Assembly (NCBI GenBank): GCA_938003765.1
Contig: CALKYE010000166.1
Span: 137,354-201,353 of the forward strand
DNA: 64,000 bases
Source of the DNA: an uncultured Planctomycetia bacterium
Lineage (GTDB): Bacteria; Planctomycetota; UBA1135; GCA-002686595
Direction: 5' to 3'
Position 1 is the first letter of the stretch, and each line of letters opens with the position of its first letter. Positions 50,439-58,485 of this stretch are shown piece after piece. The translations under genes were made by a program, and so were the position numbers. The notes beneath the pieces were generated by a model that did not search any database, was not told the DNA's origin, and worked only from the letters and a program-made list of their open reading frames with translations.

Positions 50439-51860
50439 TCAGCGCTTCTGGCAGTACTTCACCAGCTCCTGGTCGAGTTGGTCGATCGAGAGCCCGTACA
50501 CGCGCTGGAACACGGCCTCGATCGCGGCCACATCGTTGTCGGGCGTGTGGCCCATGGCGTGCAGCCAGTCGAGGAACTTCTCCTTGTGCTGCTTCGACTC
50601 GCGCAGGAACTCGATCAAGAGCGCGGCCTGCTTGTAGTGCAGACTCGCGGCGCTGTCGCCCGACTTGTCGTCCTCGCTCGACATCAACAGGCTCTCCAGG
50701 CGCACGAACTCGCGCAGCGGAGTGTGCTCGGCGTTCTTCACGCGCCGCGCGATGTCGTTGCGCTCGTTGGGCTTGGTCTCGATGTACTCCGCGACGCCCT
50801 CCTGGTACCACGAGCCCCCGCCGCCGAGCTCGAGCCGGTTCGAGAAGATCTGGTGCGTCGCTTCGTGGATGTGCACCGGATCTTGCGGCGCCTCGTACCA
50901 CGTCGCGTAGAAGTCGCCCGAAGCCACGCCCTTGGACTTGCGCGCTTCGCCCATCGACCATTCGAACTGCTTCACGCAGAACGCGTAGTACTCGTTGGGA
51001 TCCTGGAACAGGAACACCGGCATGAGTCGGCGACCCGGCACCTCGGGGAACGGGTAGGTCTTCTGGATCGTCGCGTAGTTCAGCTCCATCTGCTTGGCGA
51101 ACCTGTCGCCGCCGGAGGAGTTGGTCATCACCAGGTAGTGCGCGGTGCGGATGAGCTTGAAGTCCTTGCGCGCCTTCTCGCTCAGCGCGGAGTCCTCGTC
51201 CCAGCGTTGCTGCGTTTCGTCCTCGGTCCACTTGGGATCGCGTTCGGCGCCCGTGTACGACACGCCCTTGGTGAGGAACTCGAGCACCTGCGCCTGTTCC
51301 GCGGCGCTGGCGGTCGGCTCGACCTGCACGACCAGCAGGTACGCCGACTTGTCGGTCACGCCGGCGAAGTACCACACGCTGGCGACGTCCATCGTCGTTC
51401 CGCGCTCGACCATCGAGCCCCACAGGAGCGAGGCGTAGGGAGCGAAGCCGAACTTCCCGGGCAGCAGCTTGTGCTCGACGAACTGGAACACCGGCCCCTC
51501 GTAGTCGTCCGAGCGCACGTGGTCCTGCACGCGGCCCGTGATGCGCGAAGGCTCCTTGCCGGCGAAGTTGTCCCAGGCCTCGAGGTCGATGAACACGCGC
51601 TTGTCGCCGAACTTGGCGTTCCACTGTCCGAGTTCGTCCTCGTCCTGCTCCTTCGACTTCGATCCGCGTCGCGCGACGCCCTGGAAGCTCGCGGGGAAGC
51701 TCAGCGTCAGGTTCACCTTGTCGATGGTCTCGACCAGGGCCGGGGGCGGCGCCGAAGCGGCGGGTTTCTTCTGGGCGACGGCGTCGGGAGTCAGCGCGGC
51801 GAGCGTGAGGACGGTGAGCAGCGCAGTGACGAGCGCCGTGAAGCGAGGCGGGATGCTCAT
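50439..51860 (-). CDS. Exported zincin metalloprotease-like protein
   Basis: A 473-residue protein with a signal peptide (MSIPPRFTALVTALLTVLTLAALTPDAVAQ, cut near residue 30). Residues about 40-210 form a beta-rich N-domain. A gluzincin site follows, H332-E-A-T-H336, with the third ligand Glu354 in S-W-Y-Q-E-G-V-A-E-Y. This is the same arrangement as the giant protein at 28795, although the surroundings differ. It resembles DUF1570-type proteins of planctomycetes, whose substrates are unknown. Catalysis is plausible as all zinc ligands are present. An upstream in-frame extension of 60 residues is Arg-rich and was excluded. Confidence 0.75.
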   Translation of the reverse strand: MSIPPRFTALVTALLTVLTLAALTPDAVAQKKPAASAPPPALVETIDKVNLTLSFPASFQGVARRGSKSKEQDEDELGQWNAKFGDKRVFIDLEAWDNFAGKEPSRITGRVQDHVRSDDYEGPVFQFVEHKLLPGKFGFAPYASLLWGSMVERGTTMDVASVWYFAGVTDKSAYLLVVQVEPTASAAEQAQVLEFLTKGVSYTGAERDPKWTEDETQQRWDEDSALSEKARKDFKLIRTAHYLVMTNSSGGDRFAKQMELNYATIQKTYPFPEVPGRRLMPVFLFQDPNEYYAFCVKQFEWSMGEARKSKGVASGDFYATWYEAPQDPVHIHEATHQIFSNRLELGGGGSWYQEGVAEYIETKPNERNDIARRVKNAEHTPLREFVRLESLLMSSEDDKSGDSAASLHYKQAALLIEFLRESKQHKEKFLDWLHAMGHTPDNDVAAIEAVFQRVYGLSIDQLDQELVKYCQKR

Positions 51861-52024
51861 GATTCGAGAGTCGGGTTGAAGGTCGGAAGGCGGCCAACTG
51901 TCGCCTGTGCTCACCGGCGGCGCAACCGCGCGCCCGCGCGACCGGGCGCCATCTCGCGCGCCGTCTCGCGCATGGGCCGTTGTCCCTATGGCCGCCGCTC
52001 GACGGCGCGTCGACGCTGTGCCCC

Positions 52025-53677
52025 GTGAACCCCGACGCACCTCGATCCCTGCCTCCCGGCCTGCGCGGCGCCGAACTGCTGCGCGATCCTCGCTTCAACA
52101 AGGGCACGGCGTTCCCACCGCTGGAGCGTCGTGCGCTCGGACTGCGCGGGCTGCTGCCGCAACGCGTGTTCTCCCTCGGAGAGCAGTGCGCGCGCGTCCT
52201 GCGCAACCTCTCGACCAAACCCGATCCGCTCGAGCGCTACCTGTACCTGGCCGAACTCGCCGACCGCAACGAGACGGTGTACTACCGGGTGCTGGTCGAG
52301 CACGTCGCGGAACTGCTGCCCGTGGTCTACACGCCGACGGTCGGCGAGGCGTGCAGGCGCTTCGCGCACATCTACACGCGGCCGCGCGGCATGTACCTCT
52401 CGCTCGAGGACCGCGGTGAGCTCGAGCAGGTGCTCCGCAACTGGGGCGAGCGCGACGTGCGCGTGATCGTCGTCACCGACGGCGAGCGCATCCTGGGCCT
52501 GGGCGATCTGGGCGCGAACGGCATCGGCATCCCGATCGGCAAGCTCGCGCTGTACACCGCGCTCGGCGGAGTGGCGCCGTGGCACTGCTTGCCGATCGTG
52601 CTCGACATCGGCACCGAGAACGCCGAGTTGCTCGCCGACCCGCTCTACATCGGACTTCGCCGCCGCCGCGCGCGCGGGGAGGAGTACGCGCAGTTCGTCG
52701 AGGAGTTCGTGCTCGCCGCTCAAGCAGCGTTCCCCGGCGTCCTGATCCAGTTCGAGGACTTCGCGACCGACAACGCGTTCGGGTTGCTCGAGCGCTATCG
52801 CGAGCGCGTGTGTTCGTTCAACGACGACATCCAGGGGACCGCGGCGGTCGTGCTGGCCGGACTCGAGGCGTCCACGCGCATCACCGCGCGTCCGTTGACC
52901 GAGCAGCGGCTCTTGTTCCTCGGCGCCGGCGCAGCGGGCGTCGGGATCGCCAACTTGATCGTGTCCGCGATGGTGCGCGCCGGACTGAGCGAGCAGCGCG
53001 CGCGCCAGGCTTGCTGGTTCGTGGACTCGCGCGGACTGGTGTGCGCCGAGCGCAACGACCTCGCTGCGCACAAGCGCGCCTTCGCGCACGAGCACCCGCC
53101 GCTTCCCGACCTGTTCAGCGCCGTGCAAGCGCTGAAGCCCACGGCGTTGCTCGGGTTGTCCGCGCAGCACGGGGCCTTCGACGAGCGCTGCGTGCGCGCG
53201 ATGGCGGAGTTCAACGAGCGCCCGCTGATCCTGGCGCTCTCCAACCCGACCTCGAAGGCCGAATGCACGGCGGAGCAGGCCTATCGCTGGAGTTCCGGCC
53301 GCGCCGTTTTCGCCAGCGGCAGCCCGTTCGATCCGGTCGAGTTCGAAGGACGCCGCCTGACGCCCGGGCAGGGCAACAACGCCTACATCTTCCCCGGCGT
53401 CGGATTGGGCGTCGTGGCGAGCCGCTCGCGCCGCGTGGTGGACGAGATGTTCCTCGTCGCCGCGCAGCGGCTGTCGCAACTCGTCCCGGAGGCGTCGCTG
53501 GCCGCCGGCTCGCTCTACCCGCCGCTCTCCGACGTGCGGTCCGTGTCGGTGGAGATCGCCATCGCGGTCGCGCGCGTGGCCTGGGAGCGCGGGCTCGCCG
53601 CGCGCACGCGGCCGGCGGACATCGAGGCCTGCGTGCGCGAGCAGGTCTGGATGCCGACGTACGAACCCTGCATCTGA
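52025..53677 (+). CDS. NAD-dependent malic enzyme
   Basis: A 550-residue enzyme that oxidatively decarboxylates malate to pyruvate and CO2. The large two-domain form is shown by G-T-A-F-P-P-L-E-R-R-A-L-G-L-R-G-L-L-P (N-domain), V-V-Y-T-P-T-V-G-E-A-C with the catalytic Tyr, and E-D-F-A-T-D-N-A-F with the metal ligands. The dinucleotide site F-L-G-A-G-A-A-G-V-G-I-A fits NAD. The GTG at 52025 gives a compact N-terminus; a TTG at 51980 in frame adds 15 unconserved residues. It sits 164 bp from the divergent zincin gene. Confidence 0.95.
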   Translation: MNPDAPRSLPPGLRGAELLRDPRFNKGTAFPPLERRALGLRGLLPQRVFSLGEQCARVLRNLSTKPDPLERYLYLAELADRNETVYYRVLVEHVAELLPVVYTPTVGEACRRFAHIYTRPRGMYLSLEDRGELEQVLRNWGERDVRVIVVTDGERILGLGDLGANGIGIPIGKLALYTALGGVAPWHCLPIVLDIGTENAELLADPLYIGLRRRRARGEEYAQFVEEFVLAAQAAFPGVLIQFEDFATDNAFGLLERYRERVCSFNDDIQGTAAVVLAGLEASTRITARPLTEQRLLFLGAGAAGVGIANLIVSAMVRAGLSEQRARQACWFVDSRGLVCAERNDLAAHKRAFAHEHPPLPDLFSAVQALKPTALLGLSAQHGAFDERCVRAMAEFNERPLILALSNPTSKAECTAEQAYRWSSGRAVFASGSPFDPVEFEGRRLTPGQGNNAYIFPGVGLGVVASRSRRVVDEMFLVAAQRLSQLVPEASLAAGSLYPPLSDVRSVSVEIAIAVARVAWERGLAARTRPADIEACVREQVWMPTYEPCI

Positions 53678-53713
53678 GTCGCTCGAGCCGCGCGGCGGTC
53701 GCGCTCGCGGCGC

Positions 53714-53719
53714 TACGCT
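53714..53719 (+). promoter_or_regulatory. Candidate -10 element (TACGCT) for the HAD-kinase gene
   Basis: TACGCT in GCTACGCTCT, 11 bases before the ATG at 53731. Near-leaderless if used. No good -35. Confidence 0.35.
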
Positions 53720-53730
53720 CTGCGGCAGCC

Positions 53731-54990
53731 ATGACCGCTGAGCACGTGCTGTTCGACGCCGTCGTCTTCGACCTGGACGGCACTCTCGCCGCCACGGAGC
53801 GCTACTGGGTCGCAGCGGCCGCGCGCGGCGCGCAACGCGCGTTCGAGGAGCTCGGGCTCGAGCGCGCGCCGCCGAGCGCCGCCGAGTGGATGGCGATGGT
53901 CGGCTCGCCGTTGGAGCAGGCCTTCGAGCGCGTCTTCTCGGACCTGACGAAGCAGCAGCGCGCGCGCGTCATGGCGCTGTGCGTCGAAGAAGAGCACGCG
54001 GCGCTCGCGGCGGGCGGCGCGGCGCCGATGCCGGGCGCGTTCGAAGTCCTGCGCGAGCTGCGCGCGCGCGGCGTGAAGATCGCGATCGCCAGCAACTGCA
54101 GCGCGCAGTACCTCGAGGCGCTGCTCGACGGACTGAGCGACGGCGGCGATTCGCTGCGCTCCTTCGTGGACCAGGCGCGCTGTCTCCAGTCGCCGCGCGT
54201 GCGCGACAAGGGCGACATGATCCGCGATCTGCTCGAGAGCTTCGGCACGCGCTCGGCGGTGATGGTCGGCGACCGCTCCAGCGACGCCGAGGCGGCGCAC
54301 GCCAATGCGCTGGCCCACATCCACGTCGCCAGTGGCTTCGCCAGTGCGGACGAGCGCGTGGAGTGCGAGGCGACGCTCCAGGGCCTCGACCAGTTGCTCG
54401 CGGCGCTCGGGTCGCGGGCGCGCTGGATCGGCGCGGCGCTCGAGCGCGTCGACGCGCGCACGCTGGGCGTGAGCGGTCGGCCGGCCAGCGGCAAGTCGCT
54501 CTTCGCGCGCGACGCGGCGCGCGTGCTGTCGGCTCGGGGCGTCGCTGCGCGAGTGATCTCGCTGGACGCGTTCCTGCGCGAGAGCCCGAACGAGCGCGCG
54601 GCGTCCGACGACCACCTCGAGCGCGCTTTCGATCTCGACTCGCTCCTGCGCTCCGTGCTCGAGCCCCGCCGACTCGGTCGAGCGACGCTCGCCGGGCCGT
54701 GGGGGGCCGCGGTGGCCCCGGACGAGCGGCTGATCGTGGAGGGCCTGTTCCTGGCGGACCCGAGACTGCGGCCGGCCTTCGACGGCCTGATCCACCTCGC
54801 CGCGCCCGACGAACTGCTGCTCCGGCGCGCGCTCGCTCGCGACCCCAGCGGCGCGGAATTGGTGAGGATGCGCCGCGACTTCCTGCCGGCCCACGACGCG
54901 TTCGAAACGCGCCTTCCGCCGGCGCGAGAGGCCGATTTGGTGCTGGACGCGAGCAACTCGCTGGGCGCGCCGCTGCCGAGCCGCCCTTGA
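53731..54990 (+). CDS. HAD phosphatase fused to a P-loop (uridine kinase-like) kinase
   Basis: A 419-residue protein with two catalytic domains. Residues about 8-225 are a HAD-superfamily phosphatase: motif I D-L-D-G-T (14-18), motif II I-A-S-N (119-122), Lys160 and motif IV V-G-D-R-S-S-D (179-185), like phosphoglycolate phosphatase. Residues about 240-410 are a P-loop kinase: Walker A GRPASGKS (249-256), a base region I-S-L-D-A-F-L, and I-V-E-G-L-F-L, similar to uridine/pantothenate kinases. Opposite activities in one chain suggest that it processes a sugar or nucleoside and its phosphate, but the substrate is unknown. It follows the malic enzyme by 53 bp. Confidence 0.8.
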   Translation: MTAEHVLFDAVVFDLDGTLAATERYWVAAAARGAQRAFEELGLERAPPSAAEWMAMVGSPLEQAFERVFSDLTKQQRARVMALCVEEEHAALAAGGAAPMPGAFEVLRELRARGVKIAIASNCSAQYLEALLDGLSDGGDSLRSFVDQARCLQSPRVRDKGDMIRDLLESFGTRSAVMVGDRSSDAEAAHANALAHIHVASGFASADERVECEATLQGLDQLLAALGSRARWIGAALERVDARTLGVSGRPASGKSLFARDAARVLSARGVAARVISLDAFLRESPNERAASDDHLERAFDLDSLLRSVLEPRRLGRATLAGPWGAAVAPDERLIVEGLFLADPRLRPAFDGLIHLAAPDELLLRRALARDPSGAELVRMRRDFLPAHDAFETRLPPAREADLVLDASNSLGAPLPSRP

Positions 54991-55016
54991 CCGCGCGCGC
55001 CGCGAACGCCTACACT
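54987..55016 (+). promoter_or_regulatory. Promoter for rpoZ and the LPS genes
   Basis: TTGACC (54987-54992), an 18-base spacer and TACACT (55011-55016). The -35 overlaps the end of the HAD-kinase gene. The leader to the rpoZ ATG would be about 70 nt. Confidence 0.6.
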
Positions 55017-55090
55017 CCTCGGCTCGCCACAGCCAGTGAGCGCGCTCCGAGCGCTCCGACCGCGGCCCCACAGGGAAGACCCCCCGAACG

Positions 55091-55315
55091 ATGGAACTGA
55101 CCCTCCCGCAGCGTTTGCAGAAGTCCGTGTCGGGCTCGTTCCACAAGACGGCGTTGCTGCAAAAGCGCGTGCGCGAGCTGATCCGCGGCGCTTCGCCGCT
55201 GATCGAGACGCGTGAACGCAACCCGATCAAGATCGCGTTCCTCGAGATGGAGCGCGGCCTGATCGAGCTGATCCCGGACGAAGAGCCGCAGGCGCCGCCG
55301 CCGCCCCAGGTCTGA
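55091..55315 (+). CDS. rpoZ: DNA-directed RNA polymerase omega subunit
   Basis: A 74-residue protein. The central stretch F-H-K-T-A-L-L-Q-K-R-V-R-E-L-I-R-G-A-S-P-L-I, followed by N-P-I-K-I-A-F-L-E-M, follows the omega pattern of a helix with K-x-x-L-L-x-x-x-R-x-x-x-L, G-A-x-P-L, then P-x-x-x-A-L-x-E-I. Omega helps assemble the beta-prime subunit. Omega sequences are short and diverged, so the call rests on pattern and length. A Pro-rich acidic tail ends it. It lies 57 bp before lpxK and may be cotranscribed with it. Confidence 0.7.
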   Translation: MELTLPQRLQKSVSGSFHKTALLQKRVRELIRGASPLIETRERNPIKIAFLEMERGLIELIPDEEPQAPPPPQV

Positions 55316-55372
55316 CCATTCGCCCGCGGCGCGCGGGACGAGCGAGCCTGCGCGAGCGCTCGGCGCGACGCC

Positions 55373-56470
55373 ATGCAAACTCCGCGAGCGCAGGACGCGG
55401 TCCGCGTCGAGGAACGCCTCGAGCGCGGCGGTGCTGCGGTCGAACTGCTCCATGCACCGGCGCTCCTGTGGCGTGCGTGGGCCGCGGTGAGGAGCGCGCT
55501 GTATGAACGCGGCGTGCTGCCTAGCGTGCGAGTCGACGCGCCGGTGCTCTCGGTCGGCAACCTGACCGCCGGAGGCTCGGGCAAGACGCCGCTCGTCGCC
55601 TGGCTCGCGCGGCGCTTCGACACCGCCGGGCGACGCGTGGGCCTGTTGTCGCGCGGCTATCGCGCCGCCGCAGGCGAGACCATGAACGACGAGGCCCGCT
55701 TGCTCGCGCAACTCGCACCCCACGCGCTCCAAGCGCAGGATCGCGACCGTGTCCGCGGCGCGCTCGCGCTGATCGCGCGCGGCGCGGACGTGATCGTGCT
55801 CGACGACGGCTTCCAGCACCGCAGACTCGCGCGCGACCTCGACTGGGTGCTCGTCGACGCGACGCGCCCGTGGGGACTGCCGGGACGGGACGCGAGCAAC
55901 GCTCCGCTGCTTCCGCGGGGCCTGCTCCGCGAACGACCGAGCGCGCTGCGCCGCGCGAGCGCGGTGATCCTCACGCGCGTCGATCAGGCGCCGTCGTCGT
56001 CGCTGGTCGCGTTGCGCAGCGAGCTGGCCGCCTTGGCGCCCGGAGTTCCGATCGCCTGCGCCACGCATCGGCCGGTGGGGGTGAAGACGCTGGACGGCGC
56101 GCAACTCGGCCTGGAGGTGCTGCGCGGCGCGCGCATCGACTGCGTGTCCGGCCTGGGTTCGCCGCAGGCCTTCGAGCGGACGTTGGAGGGGCTCGGCGCG
56201 ACGCTGTGCGAACGCCGCCGCTTGCCCGACCATCACCACTTCAGCGCCAGCGACTTCGCCGGCCTGGGGAGCGGCGGCCGTCCCGTGCTCACCAGCGCCA
56301 AGGACGCCGCGAAGCTCGCGGGTCTCGCACTCGAGCGCGAGCCGTGGGTGCTGGAGGTCGAGTTCGAATTCGTCTCCGGGCTCGAGCCGCTGCTCGCGCA
56401 GCTCGAATCCCTCGCGCCTTCGCGCGCCGAACGCGAGCGCGCCGCGCTGCACGAGGGGTTGCATGGCTGA
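55373..56470 (+). CDS. lpxK: Tetraacyldisaccharide 4'-kinase
   Basis: A 365-residue membrane-associated kinase that phosphorylates the lipid A precursor at the 4' position. The Walker A region is G-N-L-T-A-G-G-S-G-K-T (62-72), with S-V-G-N just before it, L-S-R-G-Y and N-D-E-A-x-L-L-A further on, and V-I-V-L-D-D-G-F-Q-H-R, which holds the family D-D-G-F-Q-H motif. The length is a little above the E. coli enzyme (328). An 8-base overlap joins it to the next gene. Its presence shows that the organism makes lipid A. Confidence 0.96.
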   Translation: MQTPRAQDAVRVEERLERGGAAVELLHAPALLWRAWAAVRSALYERGVLPSVRVDAPVLSVGNLTAGGSGKTPLVAWLARRFDTAGRRVGLLSRGYRAAAGETMNDEARLLAQLAPHALQAQDRDRVRGALALIARGADVIVLDDGFQHRRLARDLDWVLVDATRPWGLPGRDASNAPLLPRGLLRERPSALRRASAVILTRVDQAPSSSLVALRSELAALAPGVPIACATHRPVGVKTLDGAQLGLEVLRGARIDCVSGLGSPQAFERTLEGLGATLCERRRLPDHHHFSASDFAGLGSGGRPVLTSAKDAAKLAGLALEREPWVLEVEFEFVSGLEPLLAQLESLAPSRAERERAALHEGLHG

Positions 56471-57434
56471 GCCGCTCGAACGCGACGCGACGGCCTGGGA
56501 CTGGCCGGTCGACCACCAGCTCGTCGAGGGCGATCGCAACGGCGCGAGCGCCTGGTTCCAGTACGGGCTGTTCCGTCTGGCGGTCGGCGCGTTCGCGCGC
56601 CTGCCCACTGCGGGTCGACGCGCGCTCTCGCGCGGGATCGGCGAACTTGCGCTGCGCCTGGATCGCAAGCGGACGCGCTACGCGGCGGAGTTCATCGCGC
56701 AAGCGCTGCCCCACACGACGAGCGAGGAGCGCGCGGAGCTCGTGCTCGCGGCCTGGCGTCACCTGATCGAGTTCAGCCTGGAGGACGTGCGCTTCAACGC
56801 GCGCGTGCTCGGGCCGCAGTTGATGGAGCACTTCGAGCTCGAGCTGTCCGACGACGTGCGCCGCCTGATCGCCGAAGGCGGCGGCGCGTTGGCCATCACG
56901 CCGCACGTCGGCGTGTGGGAAGCGCTGCCCGCGCTGTGGGCGCGTCTGCACTCCGGCCCGGTGTACGTGGTGGCGCGTCCGCCGCGGAACCGGCCGCTGT
57001 CGCGCTACATCCAGGCGTCGCGCGAGGCGCGCGGCTTCCGCGTGCTGCATCGGCACGGCGCGGTCGACAGCCTCACGCGCGTGGTGCAGGGCGGCGGCGT
57101 CGTCGGCCTGCTCCTCGATCAACGCGCGCGCGGCAAGACCATGCTCGCGCCCTTCTTCGGCCGCCCGGCGCACTGCGAGCGTTCGATTCCGCTGCTGGCG
57201 CGGCGCCTGCGGCGTCCGGTGTTCTTCGCCGCCTGCTACCGGACCGAGCGCCCGTTCCACTACCGCGTGGCGGCCTCGCGGGTGATGTGGCCCGACGAGT
57301 TGGCGCGCTGCTCGCCGGAGCATCTCCTGGGGGAGATCAACCGCGAGATGGAACGTATGATCCTCGCCGCTCCAGAGCAGTACTTCTGGCTCCACGAGCG
57401 CTACCGCAACGCGCCCACGTCGGCCCCGGCTTGA
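56463..57434 (+). CDS. LpxL/LpxM-type lysophospholipid acyltransferase
   Basis: A 323-residue acyltransferase that probably adds a late acyl chain to KDO-lipid A. The catalytic motif H148-V-G-V-W-E153 (H-x4-E) lies in A-I-T-P-H-V-G-V-W-E. Downstream are V-V-A-R-P-P-R-N-R-P-L-S-R-Y, the L-L-L-D-Q-R-A-R-G-K segment and F-F-G-R-P-A. An N-terminal hydrophobic segment (about 32-47) may associate with the membrane. Its start overlaps the end of lpxK by 8 bases. Other lyso-lipid acyltransferases share the fold, so the exact acceptor is inferred from context. Confidence 0.87.
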   Translation: MAEPLERDATAWDWPVDHQLVEGDRNGASAWFQYGLFRLAVGAFARLPTAGRRALSRGIGELALRLDRKRTRYAAEFIAQALPHTTSEERAELVLAAWRHLIEFSLEDVRFNARVLGPQLMEHFELELSDDVRRLIAEGGGALAITPHVGVWEALPALWARLHSGPVYVVARPPRNRPLSRYIQASREARGFRVLHRHGAVDSLTRVVQGGGVVGLLLDQRARGKTMLAPFFGRPAHCERSIPLLARRLRRPVFFAACYRTERPFHYRVAASRVMWPDELARCSPEHLLGEINREMERMILAAPEQYFWLHERYRNAPTSAPA

Positions 57435-57522
57435 GCCCCGCGCCTGCGGCGGACGATCTCGGGCCGCACTCTTGCGTTCGCCCCCTCCATCCATCCAGGC
57501 GTCCACCCCCAGCGTCCACCGC

Positions 57523-58485
57523 ATGTTCCTCGTCACTGGCGGGGCCGGCTTCATCGGCTCGAATCTGGTGCGCGGCCTCAACGCGCGCGGCATCGACGAC
57601 ATCCTGATCGTCGACGACCTCGAGCACGGCGACAAGCACCGCTCGCTCAACAGCCTCGAGTTCAGGGACCTGGTCGACTACCGCAAGTTCGGCGACGACC
57701 CGGCGCGCTACTTCGCCAAGGCGCCCGACGCGATCTTCCACCAGGGCGCGTGCTCGGACACGACCGAGAAGAACGGCCGCTTCATGCTCAACGTCAACTA
57801 CGAGTACTCCAAGACGCTGCTGGAGTACGCGCAGGGACGCTGCCCGTTCATCTACGCCTCCTCGGCCGCCGTGTACGGCGATGGCGACGACGGTTTCGTC
57901 GAGACGCCGCGCTGCGAGTGGCCGCTCAACGTGTACGGCTTCTCCAAGCAGCTCTTCGATCGCTACGTGCGCCGGATCCTGCCGAGCGCGCGCACGCAGA
58001 TCGTCGGCCTGCGCTACTTCAACGTCTACGGCCCGCAGGAGAACCACAAGGGCCGCATGGCCTCGGTCGTGCTGAAGTTCCACGAGCAGGCGACCACGCA
58101 CGGCGGCCTGAAGATCTTCGAAGGCAGCGAGCGCTTCCTGCGCGACTTCGTCTTCGTGGACGACGTGGTGGCGGTCAACCTGCACTTCCTCGACACGCCG
58201 AAGGCCTCGGGCATCTTCAACTGCGGCTCGGGCGAGGCGCGCAGCTTCACGGAGCTCGCGCAGCTCACCGTCGCGCACTACGACGGCGCCGTCATCGTCG
58301 AGATCCCGTTCCCCGACGATCTCAAGGGCAAGTACCAGGCGTACACCTGCGCCGATCTCACGCAACTGCGCGCGAGCGGCTACTCGCGCCCGATGACGAG
58401 CTTGTCGGACGGCGTCGCGGCCTACGTGAAGGTGCTCAAGGAGAGCGGCGGGTACTATCGCCGTCCGGTTCGTCCCAGCGCATGA
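57523..58485 (+). CDS. hldD: ADP-L-glycero-D-manno-heptose 6-epimerase
   Basis: A 320-residue Rossmann-fold epimerase that makes ADP-L-glycero-D-manno-heptose for the LPS inner core. The NADP-binding G-G-A-G-F-I-G-S-N is at 6-14, and the catalytic Y138-x-x-x-K142 lies in N-V-Y-G-F-S-K. The family features I-F-H-Q-G-A-C-S-D-T-T and G-L-R-Y-F-N-V-Y-G-P-Q-E are intact. The ATG at 57523 gives the canonical start M-F-L-V-T-G-G-A. Its stop overlaps the hldE start (ATGA), so the last steps of heptose activation are made together. Confidence 0.97.
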   Translation: MFLVTGGAGFIGSNLVRGLNARGIDDILIVDDLEHGDKHRSLNSLEFRDLVDYRKFGDDPARYFAKAPDAIFHQGACSDTTEKNGRFMLNVNYEYSKTLLEYAQGRCPFIYASSAAVYGDGDDGFVETPRCEWPLNVYGFSKQLFDRYVRRILPSARTQIVGLRYFNVYGPQENHKGRMASVVLKFHEQATTHGGLKIFEGSERFLRDFVFVDDVVAVNLHFLDTPKASGIFNCGSGEARSFTELAQLTVAHYDGAVIVEIPFPDDLKGKYQAYTCADLTQLRASGYSRPMTSLSDGVAAYVKVLKESGGYYRRPVRPSA

